Source: Symsagittifera roscoffensis (Eukaryota; Xenacoelomorpha; Acoela; Convolutidae). Taken from it: a stretch of 64,000 bases of DNA. Positions 10,530 through 18,719 of the stretch are shown piece by piece (position 1 is the stretch's first letter; each line of letters begins with the position of its first letter). Location of the stretch: assembly GCF_963678635.1 (NCBI RefSeq), contig NW_026971562.1:64001-128000 (forward strand), written 5' to 3'. Both the position numbers and the translations under genes were made by a program. The notes beneath the pieces are model-generated. The model was not told the origin of the DNA. It worked only from the letters and a program-made list of their open reading frames with translations, and searched no databases.

Positions 10530-11084
10530 TTGAAAACATTTGACAAGAAAACAGCTGGTGCAAAAGCTTACTCGGTGGGAGACTACGTATGGGTATTTCA
10601 GATTGTTATACCACCGAAAGGGACGAAAAAACTCCTAAAAAAGTGGAGGAGACCCTTCATGATTACAGAGGTGCACCAGGAGGGACGATTTTATAGACTG
10701 AGTACTGGCCGAGCCGCCCACTACGAGAACGTCAAGTCACACAATCCATCGACAGAAGACTGGTGTATACCTGCAGACATGGAAGAAGGGGATTATCTAA
10801 TGATGGATCTTGCTTGTGAGGTCAACGAGAAGGGCACCAGGGAGAAGAACGATGGAAACGAAGTCGTGGAGGAAGGAACGGATACACCCCTGGACCTGGA
10901 TCCAAACGAGGTGATCGAAGCGGACGATGAAACCTTACCCTACGCAGAGGAGGATTGGCAGGATCCCGAACAGATAGAGGTTCCCAAGAACTTGGAACCG
11001 GATCTTCCGTTCACGATACAGACTCGTCAGAAGGACGGGAGAGACCCAGAAAGAAATACAATCCTTACGGTGACGACTTTGTAA
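10530..11084 (+). CDS. pol: Integrase C-terminal GPY/F-like module and acidic tail (element 1)
   Basis: The first half holds the usual integrase tail signature: VGDYVWVF, then KLLKKWRRPFMI, then FYRLSTGRAAHYENVK, as in the GPY/F module of Ty3/gypsy integrases. The second half is a long acidic extension rich in Glu/Asp without recognisable domain. Element 2 has the same module at 37908-38312. The stop TAA at 11082-11084 overlaps the first in-frame ATG of the macro ORF (TAATG), an arrangement that could allow termination-reinitiation; it may also be only a frame break inside one long pol. Confidence 0.75.
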   Translation: MKTFDKKTAGAKAYSVGDYVWVFQIVIPPKGTKKLLKKWRRPFMITEVHQEGRFYRLSTGRAAHYENVKSHNPSTEDWCIPADMEEGDYLMMDLACEVNEKGTREKNDGNEVVEEGTDTPLDLDPNEVIEADDETLPYAEEDWQDPEQIEVPKNLEPDLPFTIQTRQKDGRDPERNTILTVTTL

Positions 11085-12082
11085 TGGATAGGATAGATCT
11101 GAAGAAGATAGTGGAGGAAGTAGTGGGTCTAGAAGAAATAACTGTGTCACAAGACATTGACATAGTCGATGATCTTGATGATGAGTGGGTCGACGACCGG
11201 TCGAAACCCGAGGTAGAAGTTGACGACGAGCAAGAGCAGTCACATGAACAAAACTTGACGAACCTGCGTTTCTTAGAGTGGCTGAATGAAGTGACCTCGG
11301 ACCCAGAGGAGACCAGCGTCACGATTCAAGAACTAGATCGTGAAAGCATGAAATACATCAAGACCGAACGAGATTATCCTTCCTGGGCTGCCCAGGAAGG
11401 ACAACTACTCATTCCAGCTTCTAACCTCGACTTGATACCCGGTATGCGATCGACGGGGACATCGATGGATATTTTTGTCCGGGGAGTGGGGGTAGGACTT
11501 ACCCACACTGAAAACTTGATAATAAAAAAGTTGAGAGCAGCAAGAGAAACAGGAGACTTAGAAGCAGAAACAGTCGAAGAATCTAAGAAACCTGACCTAG
11601 GTAGGGTAGTTGAGTCGTATTTTAACTTACCAAATGAATATTCAAGTAACATATTACTAACAGACAGTGATTTCATACTCACAGATAGAACAAGTGCGAT
11701 AGCAATCACAGCAGACATGAGTTTTGGGACAGCGTTAGCGGCAGATTTTAAGAGAGAATACAAAAACGTGGAATTCCTTTGGAAGCAAAGACCAGGGATA
11801 GGGGGCGTAGCGGCCTTACCTCCAGCGGCGTCACTGATACCGGGAAAATACCTATGCTTCTTGGTAACGAGGGCGACGGAGAAGCAGCACGTGGACCCAG
11901 ACAACCTAGTCTTGTCCTTGACGAGGCTGAGGGACTTCCTCGTGGAAATGGACGTGAAGGAGCTCTCGCTTCCAGTGTACGATCCGAACAGAGGACGACT
12001 GCATCCTCGGGAATTGTACGCGTTCTCTGATACAGATATACAAGTATATTTACGTAAGAAATATTACTTAAGTATAGGCTGA
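10955..12082 (+). CDS. Macro-domain-like protein at the end of pol (element 1)
   Basis: The frame is open from 10955 (first ATG 11084). Residues about 1-230 (counted from 10955) are hydrophilic and acidic. Residues about 233-371 look like a macro domain: a beta strand with ILLTDSDFIL, then AIAITADMSFGTALAADFKR (the strand-loop-helix that binds ADP-ribose in this fold), a GGVAALPP turn, a KYLCFLVTR strand, a helix LVLSLTRLRDFL, and a LSLPVYDPNRG loop leading to a C-terminal helix and strand. The usual P-x-I-G-C-G loop is replaced by PVYDPNRG. Element 2 has the same domain and loop at 36821-37396, so the change is family-wide and not recent decay. Macro domains bind or hydrolyse ADP-ribose; activity here is unknown. 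The fold call is from pattern only. Confidence 0.6.
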   Translation: MAGSRTDRGSQELGTGSSVHDTDSSEGRERPRKKYNPYGDDFVMDRIDLKKIVEEVVGLEEITVSQDIDIVDDLDDEWVDDRSKPEVEVDDEQEQSHEQNLTNLRFLEWLNEVTSDPEETSVTIQELDRESMKYIKTERDYPSWAAQEGQLLIPASNLDLIPGMRSTGTSMDIFVRGVGVGLTHTENLIIKKLRAARETGDLEAETVEESKKPDLGRVVESYFNLPNEYSSNILLTDSDFILTDRTSAIAITADMSFGTALAADFKREYKNVEFLWKQRPGIGGVAALPPAASLIPGKYLCFLVTRATEKQHVDPDNLVLSLTRLRDFLVEMDVKELSLPVYDPNRGRLHPRELYAFSDTDIQVYLRKKYYLSIG

Positions 12083-12426
12083 GTGACGTGCGAGAGGGTG
12101 TTAGGCAAAAGACTAAGTTGTGTGTAGTAAGTGTTATGTTATGTGTTATGTTATTAAGCTCTTGGGTAAGAAGGAGTTAGTGAGCATGAACAATTGATTG
12201 ACGATCTTAGGAATAGATCCAAAGTTTGGACTGTCCAATCTTAGGTCGAATTCCAAAATTTTAGAGACCGATTGATTTTAATTAATTTTAGGATCAAAAT
12301 CTTTTATCTGACTGTTTTTAAGCAAATTTTAACGATATCTGTTAAGGTGAACCTGACAAGTGTGATATTTGTGACTTCTTTTCCAGATCCTGATTGATCA
12401 TTTAATTACTCACTTGAGTCAAAACC
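12083..12426 (+). other. Spacer between pol and the cargo genes, with candidate splice acceptor
   Basis: This 344-bp AT-rich gap has no ORF. It contains CTTCTTTTCCAG ending at 12386, a good nematode-type 3' splice site 40 bases before the next ORF. If used, it would let the downstream genes be translated from a spliced or trans-spliced mRNA. Nothing else was recognised. Confidence 0.4.
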
Positions 12427-13491
12427 TTGAAATCGAATCGAATCAAATCAAATCTGAAGGACAGTTCGGACAATTTCAACCTGGATGAACTGATGGACCT
12501 GGCAGAGGCATATGTAGGACCGATGATAGATGCGATCTATCGTCGGCTGATGGATCGAGACTTTGCTCTGGAGGACCCAGAGGTAGTCATGTTGCTGACC
12601 GCCCTGATCAACATCTTGGGGCATGACAACCGTGGGGACCGCCCCACGGAAGTCCTGTTGATGGCTGCGTATGGAGAGAGGGGAGTACTAGACCGCCCGA
12701 ACATGAGAGTGATGAGGTGGAGAAACGGGGCTCTCTCAGGGAGTGACTTGGCGAATGAGCCTTGATTGGGAAGTTCTAGGACTTACCAACCAGGTGAAAT
12801 GCCTATGCCCTCCAAGCCCAAACCTGGGCTGACGAGAATGCATCAGGAGTTGAACAGCGAGGCTGCTTCGTCTGGTTCACCACTGAGAGCAGCTGTGCCA
12901 CCAAAGAGGGCGAAAGTAGAACAAAAAGTTCAGACGAACCAAACCATGCAAGATCTGGATGGGATAAAGGATGAACTGGGAAGGACGAAAAGGGAGCTGG
13001 ACGAGATGACCAAAACCATGCTCATTATGGAGGACGATCGGGACATGTGGAAAAGATTGTTCGAAGACTGCAACAAAAAGCAGGGTCAAGAAATTGACCG
13101 CTTGAGGCAGGACTACAAAGAGCGATCGGAACAGATGGCGTTGACAACGGCCGTGGGTAAAGTGATACCTGCAAGGAGTATTCCTCGTGGGCAGTCCCCG
13201 ATGGAGCTCTTGACGCTTCGAGAAATGAGTCAGACAACGGAGACACGGCTTCCGACAGCGACAGATCGAGTGTCAATCCCGGACCCTAGTGACACCTTGG
13301 GTGACCCCGTCGTGGAACAAACGGTGAGGAAGCTGATAGAGATAGCTGGACGACTGGTCGCCAGCAAGAATGCGCCAGGTTCAGGTGTGACTGCACCCTA
13401 TGGAACGATCGACGACACGGGTAGAGTACAACTCTCCCAGACCGTAATCAGACAGGGGATAAGTGACGTGACGCCACTCATGGGGATCTGA
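12427..13491 (+). pseudogene. Coiled-coil cargo ORF with one in-frame TGA (element 1)
   Basis: Two ORFs, 12427-12765 and 12766-13491, lie in the same frame and are separated only by a TGA at 12763-12765. The first part is a helical domain of about 110 residues (start YVGPMIDAIYRRLMDRDF). The second has a Pro-rich linker, a basic PPKRAK motif and a strong coiled coil over about 70 residues (12920-13140), then a Ser/Thr-rich tail. Element 2 has a corresponding coiled-coil ORF at 35715-36185 and a small upstream ORF at 36245-36502. A Gag-like or assembly role is possible but not supported by any motif. Confidence 0.55.
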
Positions 13492-13568
13492 AGGCCCCAG
13501 AGAGAAGTATACAGAAGATGCCAGCGAAGAAAGTGTCTCGCGTAATAGACGTACGAAAGAACAATTAA

Positions 13569-14330
13569 TTGAGGTATAATTTCACAGGAGTTCCGGAGAC
13601 AGATCCGAGAGCTTGCTTCAATCGAGCGACTTGGAGCCCGGCAGTAAACCTGCAGCAACCACCACTGGGGACATCACATCTGATACTGGGAGACAGCTTG
13701 GTCAGCGTACTGTCAAATTTAAGGACCTCTTGGGTCACCACAGTGATGGCCTTCGGAAGCGCGATGATAGCCCAGTTATATCGAATGGTGGAACTAATGA
13801 ATCCAGGGAGGATCCCCAATGTGATGATCCTGGTTGGAACGAACGACATCTCCAGAGGTTCGGATGAGCAGGAAGCACTATGGGAATCAATGATGGTGTG
13901 TTTGTTTACTACCCTCTGGCAGAAATTCAATTGCGCGGTACTGACCGTTTGCACTGTGCCAATGAACACGAGGAGCTTGACAGCAGCAGGAAGAAGGGAC
14001 AACGAAGGAGTCGTCAGGTGAAATAACATCTTGAGGAATCTCGCAAGTCGGAATGCCGGAAGAATGATCCTCATGGACATCGAACATCAGTTGAGAGCTA
14101 TGGATCAGGCCAGACTGACCACGGACGGCATCCACTTCGATAGTATCGAAGGACAGGCTTGGTTGAATCGAGTCTTCCAAGAGCGGTTGGATGAACTAGA
14201 GGCGGAACTCTTTGACACAGGAGTGCTGAAGGAAGAAGGAACAGCGAGTGACGCGGTGATTACTACATTTGCGCCTCCTAGCCTGGAAACACGCTTGGGG
14301 ACGGTACCGGCCGTCACGAACTACAGATAA
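13569..14330 (+). pseudogene. SGNH/GDSL-type hydrolase encoded by the retrotransposon (element 1)
   Basis: Two same-frame ORFs (13569-14021 and 14031-14330), split by a single TGA at 14019-14021, carry the ordered SGNH blocks. Block I is LILGDSLVSVL with the Ser at 13695-13697. Block III is VGTNDIS at about 13833-13850 with the Asn expected in the oxyanion hole. Block V is DGIHFD with Asp at 14124-14126 and His at 14133-14135. A hydrophobic strand AVLTVCTVPMN precedes block V as in this family. SGNH enzymes are esterases or lipases on small esters, acetylated sugars or lipids; the substrate here is unknown. Element 2 has the same domain at about 34560-35308 with Asn in place of the nucleophile. 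All catalytic residues are present here, but the stop breaks the frame. Confidence 0.65.
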
Positions 14331-14797
14331 CAGAGCTCCAACGAACCAGGTCAAAGGACAGACGTACAGGATCGATTGGGAGAAGCGCCGATGAGGAGGA
14401 CCATCCATCCCAGAAGAAGAATAGGACCTGTCAACCCAATCGAAGAGACAGCCAGCACGTCTAGATCGAACACGAGACGACAAGTTTCAGTTGAGAGGAA
14501 AGACGCCCGGGCAGAGGCTCGTTGATGTGGTCAAGGCCCATAGCATCTCCCTGGCCTTTATACAAAGATGAACTGATGAAGCTGGATCTCCAGAGGGTGA
14601 GCTTCATCGAAGAGGCAAGGAGGATGCTGATTGGAGCGACGCTATCCGTCAGCAGACTGTACTCGATAACCGGCGTAGACTGGTTGATAGCCGCTAGCAT
14701 AAATTTCAGCTCAACTACAGCCTTGAGATTTGCTGACCTAGAGGGACTGCCCTCTAACAACACAATGGGACCAGTGAATGCTAGACCATAGCAAGAT
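14331..14797 (+). other. Inter-ORF region with a weak 89-codon ORF (element 1)
   Basis: No family is recognised. The sense-strand frame 14522-14791 is open and encodes a mixed helical sequence, but I found no counterpart in element 2. An antisense frame of similar length overlaps it, so coding status is doubtful. Confidence 0.25.
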
Positions 14798-15946
14798 GTG
14801 AGGTTGAATCATGATGAGGGGAATCGGGAAGAGAGACCAGGAAGATTTCTGACAACGAGAGCGCCGATTGGACAACACGTGAAGATGTTCAGGCAGCTGA
14901 CGACACCCCCTGGTCATGTGAAAGAAAGAATATACCCAAAACTAGTGAATCAAGACGGTGATGTCCAAAAATACGGCGGGTTGAAAGCGATAAAGAAAGA
15001 TGAGACCATCTTCGCCGCCTATGACAAAGCAGAAACGAGGAAGGCCAAGATCATGATAGTAGCGAATTCAGAGTTCGTGTATACCTCCAAGTCTCAGTTT
15101 TGGCCGGACGTTATAATGTTGGCAGCGGTCGATCTGGACCTACTGCAATCGGTATCTCTGGCTAAAGGGGTACAAAGGCAGACGGACATGAACCCAATTA
15201 CGATCGTGTTTGCTGGCATCAATGACCATCTACACAGTAGAGGTTTTCTGAGCAGACTCAGAAATCCTACAACGGCAGATAATGATGTGTGGCCAGCGAT
15301 AAAAGACATCCTTGAGTCGATGGGTGAAGTGGTGGATGCGACGAAGGAGGGGTCGTTCACCAAAGTGACACCGAGAGTAGTATTCGCGTTGTCTCCGGAG
15401 TATGCACATCTCCCGGATAGATTCGTGTATGCGATTGTGACCCTGCTTTCGGAAAGAAAATATGATGTGATCATATCAGCCCCAAATCGCATGATAGAGA
15501 TGGAGAACCTGAGGCCACTCAAGGCTGAACTACCTGCAGTGTGGTCAGATATCTCGAACGCGATGAGAGGATTCAAAGACCATGCGCTACACATGTTAGT
15601 GTTGGACGAGGTGCTGGGGTTGGAACTGTCCAATTTCAGTCGACAACTCAAACTGAAACCGGGAATAGACGACGACCATCGAATAATCGCAGCGATGTCC
15701 AACGACTTATGGTTCCGAGCAATGGAAGTGACAGGTGAAAACACGAGAAGGAAAATTTCACTAGAGACGAGAGCTCATTTGGAGGCGATGATTTTGAGAA
15801 TCAAGCCGGAAGCCAACCAGTGGCTACATCTAAATCCTCGAGTAGCGGCATTGGGTGAAGATGCTTTTGAGCAAGGCCCTGTGATAATCACGAATATCCA
15901 TGCCTACTTGTTAAAGGAGGTGAACCTGGCGGAAAATGCCGGCTGA
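14798..15946 (+). CDS. Conserved cargo ORF, possible second SGNH-like protein (element 1)
   Basis: The frame is open over 382 codons from a GTG; the first ATG is 14885. Blocks suggest a divergent SGNH fold: KIMIVANSEFVY near residue 90 (possible block I), ITIVFAGINDHLHSRGFL near residue 133 (GxND like block III), a strand RVVFALSPEYAHLPDRFVYA, and PGIDDDHRI near residue 288 (possible DxxH). Element 2 conserves FAGMNDHMH and the following strand and helix at about 34024-34360, and LWFRGMDLT further down (about 33870). The N-terminal nucleophile block is not visible in element 2. The stop overlaps the start of the next ORF (ATG 15936, TGA 15944-15946), so the two are translationally close. Function is unknown. 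Confidence 0.6.
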   Translation: MRLNHDEGNREERPGRFLTTRAPIGQHVKMFRQLTTPPGHVKERIYPKLVNQDGDVQKYGGLKAIKKDETIFAAYDKAETRKAKIMIVANSEFVYTSKSQFWPDVIMLAAVDLDLLQSVSLAKGVQRQTDMNPITIVFAGINDHLHSRGFLSRLRNPTTADNDVWPAIKDILESMGEVVDATKEGSFTKVTPRVVFALSPEYAHLPDRFVYAIVTLLSERKYDVIISAPNRMIEMENLRPLKAELPAVWSDISNAMRGFKDHALHMLVLDEVLGLELSNFSRQLKLKPGIDDDHRIIAAMSNDLWFRAMEVTGENTRRKISLETRAHLEAMILRIKPEANQWLHLNPRVAALGEDAFEQGPVIITNIHAYLLKEVNLAENAG

Positions 15947-18719
15947 ATTTGTAAACAGAATGTGTCAGATTACCCTGGAAACCTTCTGGACCCAGGAAGT
16001 GAAGGGACAGGAAGGCTTTGAACGGACAGACAGCATGCTGGAAGGATTGGGAGCCGGATGGACCGCGTCGTTCTTGGCAAAAGTCTACCCGAAAGTCTCT
16101 CATTACTTGATTAAGGAATTCCTCCAAGCAGTAGTGGAAGTGTCAATAGTGGAACTAATAGCCTTGTTCGTGACGTTTGGAGCAGAGAGTTTCGTGAAAG
16201 GACCGGCGATGCTGCTCACCGAAGGAATCCAGAACCTGCGGTTAGATGGACTTCTAACACTGATTGCGATTACCCACGGAAACTTGGGAGGACTAATGAA
16301 ATTGACACGTTGTCCAGAGCAGATGAGAGAGAGAGTGAGGAATTTAGATATGAAGAAATCCACGGACTCGTGGAATAAGATAAGAGACCTGAGACACACT
16401 CTTATCCAATATCTTTTACAACAAAATCGCTTTGGAACGGGAGAAGATGAGACTATCGAAAGAGAAGAAGATGTTAGACGACATGTTGGAGGCAAGCCCC
16501 TGTTAACCGATCTGAGCTTGGCTATGAGAACCTATCCCTTAGCACTGATCAGAGGAGTCACGGAGTTTGTGACAGTGATCTATGGACCAGCAGTCACGTT
16601 TGCGTTCCCTGACGTTAAGGTGGGGGCGTATAGGAGGTCGGTGCTGCACCTGAACCTCATATCAGCAGTGGACGGCAGTGCACTGAACTGGTGTGAGCAG
16701 CACACATTGCGGGAGCTCATGAGTGAAGATCTGTTATTTGCGAAAATATCAGAGCCAGAGATGACAGTCATCAATTTTGACGATCCCTTCCGTGATCGCG
16801 TGGGAGAAGTAGAAAGAGGACATATCGAGGTGTCTCCAAAGCTCTGGAATCTGAGACCCTATGACAAGACGAATGGTGAAATGAGCAGAGTTCCTCGTCT
16901 CATTGCAGCATATCATAAAGTGAGAGAAGAGACGAAAGACTGGGGTGATTACGAGAAGCTGCCGGAGGCAATCCCTGAATTCCCTCTGATAAGAAGGATG
17001 TTGCTTGGAGCAGTCTCCGTGGTACAAACTCCTAGGTTGAGAGCATTCGAAACCAATGAAAGGGGAATAGGGAATTTCGTAGCAACGATGGATACATACT
17101 TTGTGGGAACAAATGCCGCTGTGTTACAGTACACACGATTTGCCTATACGGATCAGGCGACGAGAAGGCGAATAAGCAACGCCGTGACTCCCAAGCCTGG
17201 AAGATTTGACGAGGAATGGGCGGGATTGGGCTTAGCGCGTACGAAGATGAGATGCAGGACCGAACTGCCTGAGGCCTCCTTGATCCTGACTAGTGTGAAA
17301 CCGGAGTTGACGGTATTAGGAACGCTGCGAACGAGAACCTTCCTAGCACCCTTCGGCTGCGAGGAAATCAAAGTGGTCCATGGAGAAGAGGAAGATAGAT
17401 CGGCCGGTACATTGATCATACCGAAGTTTCCGGAAGGAACCGACAATGATAAACAAGGACCCTCGAGCTCAAAGAAAGATATGTCAGAAGGAGATGACGG
17501 ACAGGGAGGAAGCCGTCAAACCGAAGAATTCATGCAACAAGATGCAAGTCAAGCTGGTGAGGAAGACGACAGGGCATCGACGGGAGGAGTATCCAGCCTG
17601 GATTTCAATATCTTCAGTGATCTTGAGAACAACGCGGATACGTTAGAGACGACTGAGCCAGCGGATGAAGGCATTTCGACACTGGAGCCTCCGTTAGTCT
17701 TTATGGAATTGAAACAGACTTTGCCGGAGAGCAGCTCTCCTGGCAATTCGAGAAATAACGGACAAAGAATCCTCATTGAATCGCCTAGAAGAAGAAGAAT
17801 AGAGGGCTCAGCCAGAGTATCTTTCTATGGAACGTCGCCCGAAGAAGAATGGGAAGTACATCGTCGAGACCATGAAAGTAGGACGGGATGCAAATTGGAT
17901 AGAGTGGCTTTCATGGAAGAAGTCTGGACAGTGATTCAGAGCTATGGGACCCAGTCCATTCTGAAAACAGGTCTCAACAGACCCTTGGTGCAGGAAGTCC
18001 TTGACAAGCTTTATGAGTGTGAAGGGAGATTGAGTGAGTTGTTGATTGACTCAGACACTGATGAAAGTGAAGCGAATTCTCCGATCAAGATGACACCGCA
18101 GGACGATAAAGGAGAGGTGGTGTATCTGTCAAGAACCAGGAGAGGAACGATGCGATCGAAATTGGTGATTGATAAGATCAACGCGATGAAAATGAAGTTA
18201 GGCAGCAGAGTGATGTCGAGAAGAGTAGGAAAGATGAAGGTGGATTCGGAGATATCGATGAAAGCTGTCAATTCAGCGAAAAGGAAACGAGTCGAAGAGT
18301 TCATGGATTTGGGACAAGGTGATTATCAATTGCCTGGCACAGATAAAATGTTGAAGGATATAGCGATGGTGCCACCCATTCTCATGGCGGGGATAAAGTC
18401 AACAGGTCATAAATCCAAAAGGAAGGAACGCACTCTAACTGGAGCAACCTTAGAAATGGAAATACTCAGCCAATGTGGAGAGAGCACAATGAAAGACTTT
18501 AAGCCATCTCCCATGAATCGCGGAAAGGGAAATGTCTCAGGACAACTAGTACCAGTAGAGTATTACCGACTGACAGTTTCGGAGGCTGTGTCGATAGATG
18601 AGCCCGCCGGTGGGTACATGGAGATGTTGGAGTACCGAAATGTTGCAAGGCACCACCCTCAAGCAGAAGGCGTACGGGACTTTAGCGTCGTCAGAGAAGC
18701 TGCCGGGGGCAGTCCCTGA
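15936..18719 (+). CDS. Very large cargo protein of unknown function (element 1)
   Basis: This is the longest intact frame of the window, 927 codons from ATG. Residues 1-480 are mostly globular with several hydrophobic helices (for example around 60-90 and 190-215), but no clear membrane segment or signal peptide. Residues about 500-620 are acidic and Ser/Gln-rich. Residues about 740-860 are basic, with an NLS-like AKRKRVEEF near 780. Element 2 has the first half at 32146-33400 and the basic part (KSRKRKREVEGL) at 31035-31385. The last part of the ORF, after about 18690, runs into a tandem duplication joint, so the final residues are not original. I recognise no family. Confidence 0.65.
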   Translation: MPAEFVNRMCQITLETFWTQEVKGQEGFERTDSMLEGLGAGWTASFLAKVYPKVSHYLIKEFLQAVVEVSIVELIALFVTFGAESFVKGPAMLLTEGIQNLRLDGLLTLIAITHGNLGGLMKLTRCPEQMRERVRNLDMKKSTDSWNKIRDLRHTLIQYLLQQNRFGTGEDETIEREEDVRRHVGGKPLLTDLSLAMRTYPLALIRGVTEFVTVIYGPAVTFAFPDVKVGAYRRSVLHLNLISAVDGSALNWCEQHTLRELMSEDLLFAKISEPEMTVINFDDPFRDRVGEVERGHIEVSPKLWNLRPYDKTNGEMSRVPRLIAAYHKVREETKDWGDYEKLPEAIPEFPLIRRMLLGAVSVVQTPRLRAFETNERGIGNFVATMDTYFVGTNAAVLQYTRFAYTDQATRRRISNAVTPKPGRFDEEWAGLGLARTKMRCRTELPEASLILTSVKPELTVLGTLRTRTFLAPFGCEEIKVVHGEEEDRSAGTLIIPKFPEGTDNDKQGPSSSKKDMSEGDDGQGGSRQTEEFMQQDASQAGEEDDRASTGGVSSLDFNIFSDLENNADTLETTEPADEGISTLEPPLVFMELKQTLPESSSPGNSRNNGQRILIESPRRRRIEGSARVSFYGTSPEEEWEVHRRDHESRTGCKLDRVAFMEEVWTVIQSYGTQSILKTGLNRPLVQEVLDKLYECEGRLSELLIDSDTDESEANSPIKMTPQDDKGEVVYLSRTRRGTMRSKLVIDKINAMKMKLGSRVMSRRVGKMKVDSEISMKAVNSAKRKRVEEFMDLGQGDYQLPGTDKMLKDIAMVPPILMAGIKSTGHKSKRKERTLTGATLEMEILSQCGESTMKDFKPSPMNRGKGNVSGQLVPVEYYRLTVSEAVSIDEPAGGYMEMLEYRNVARHHPQAEGVRDFSVVREAAGGSP

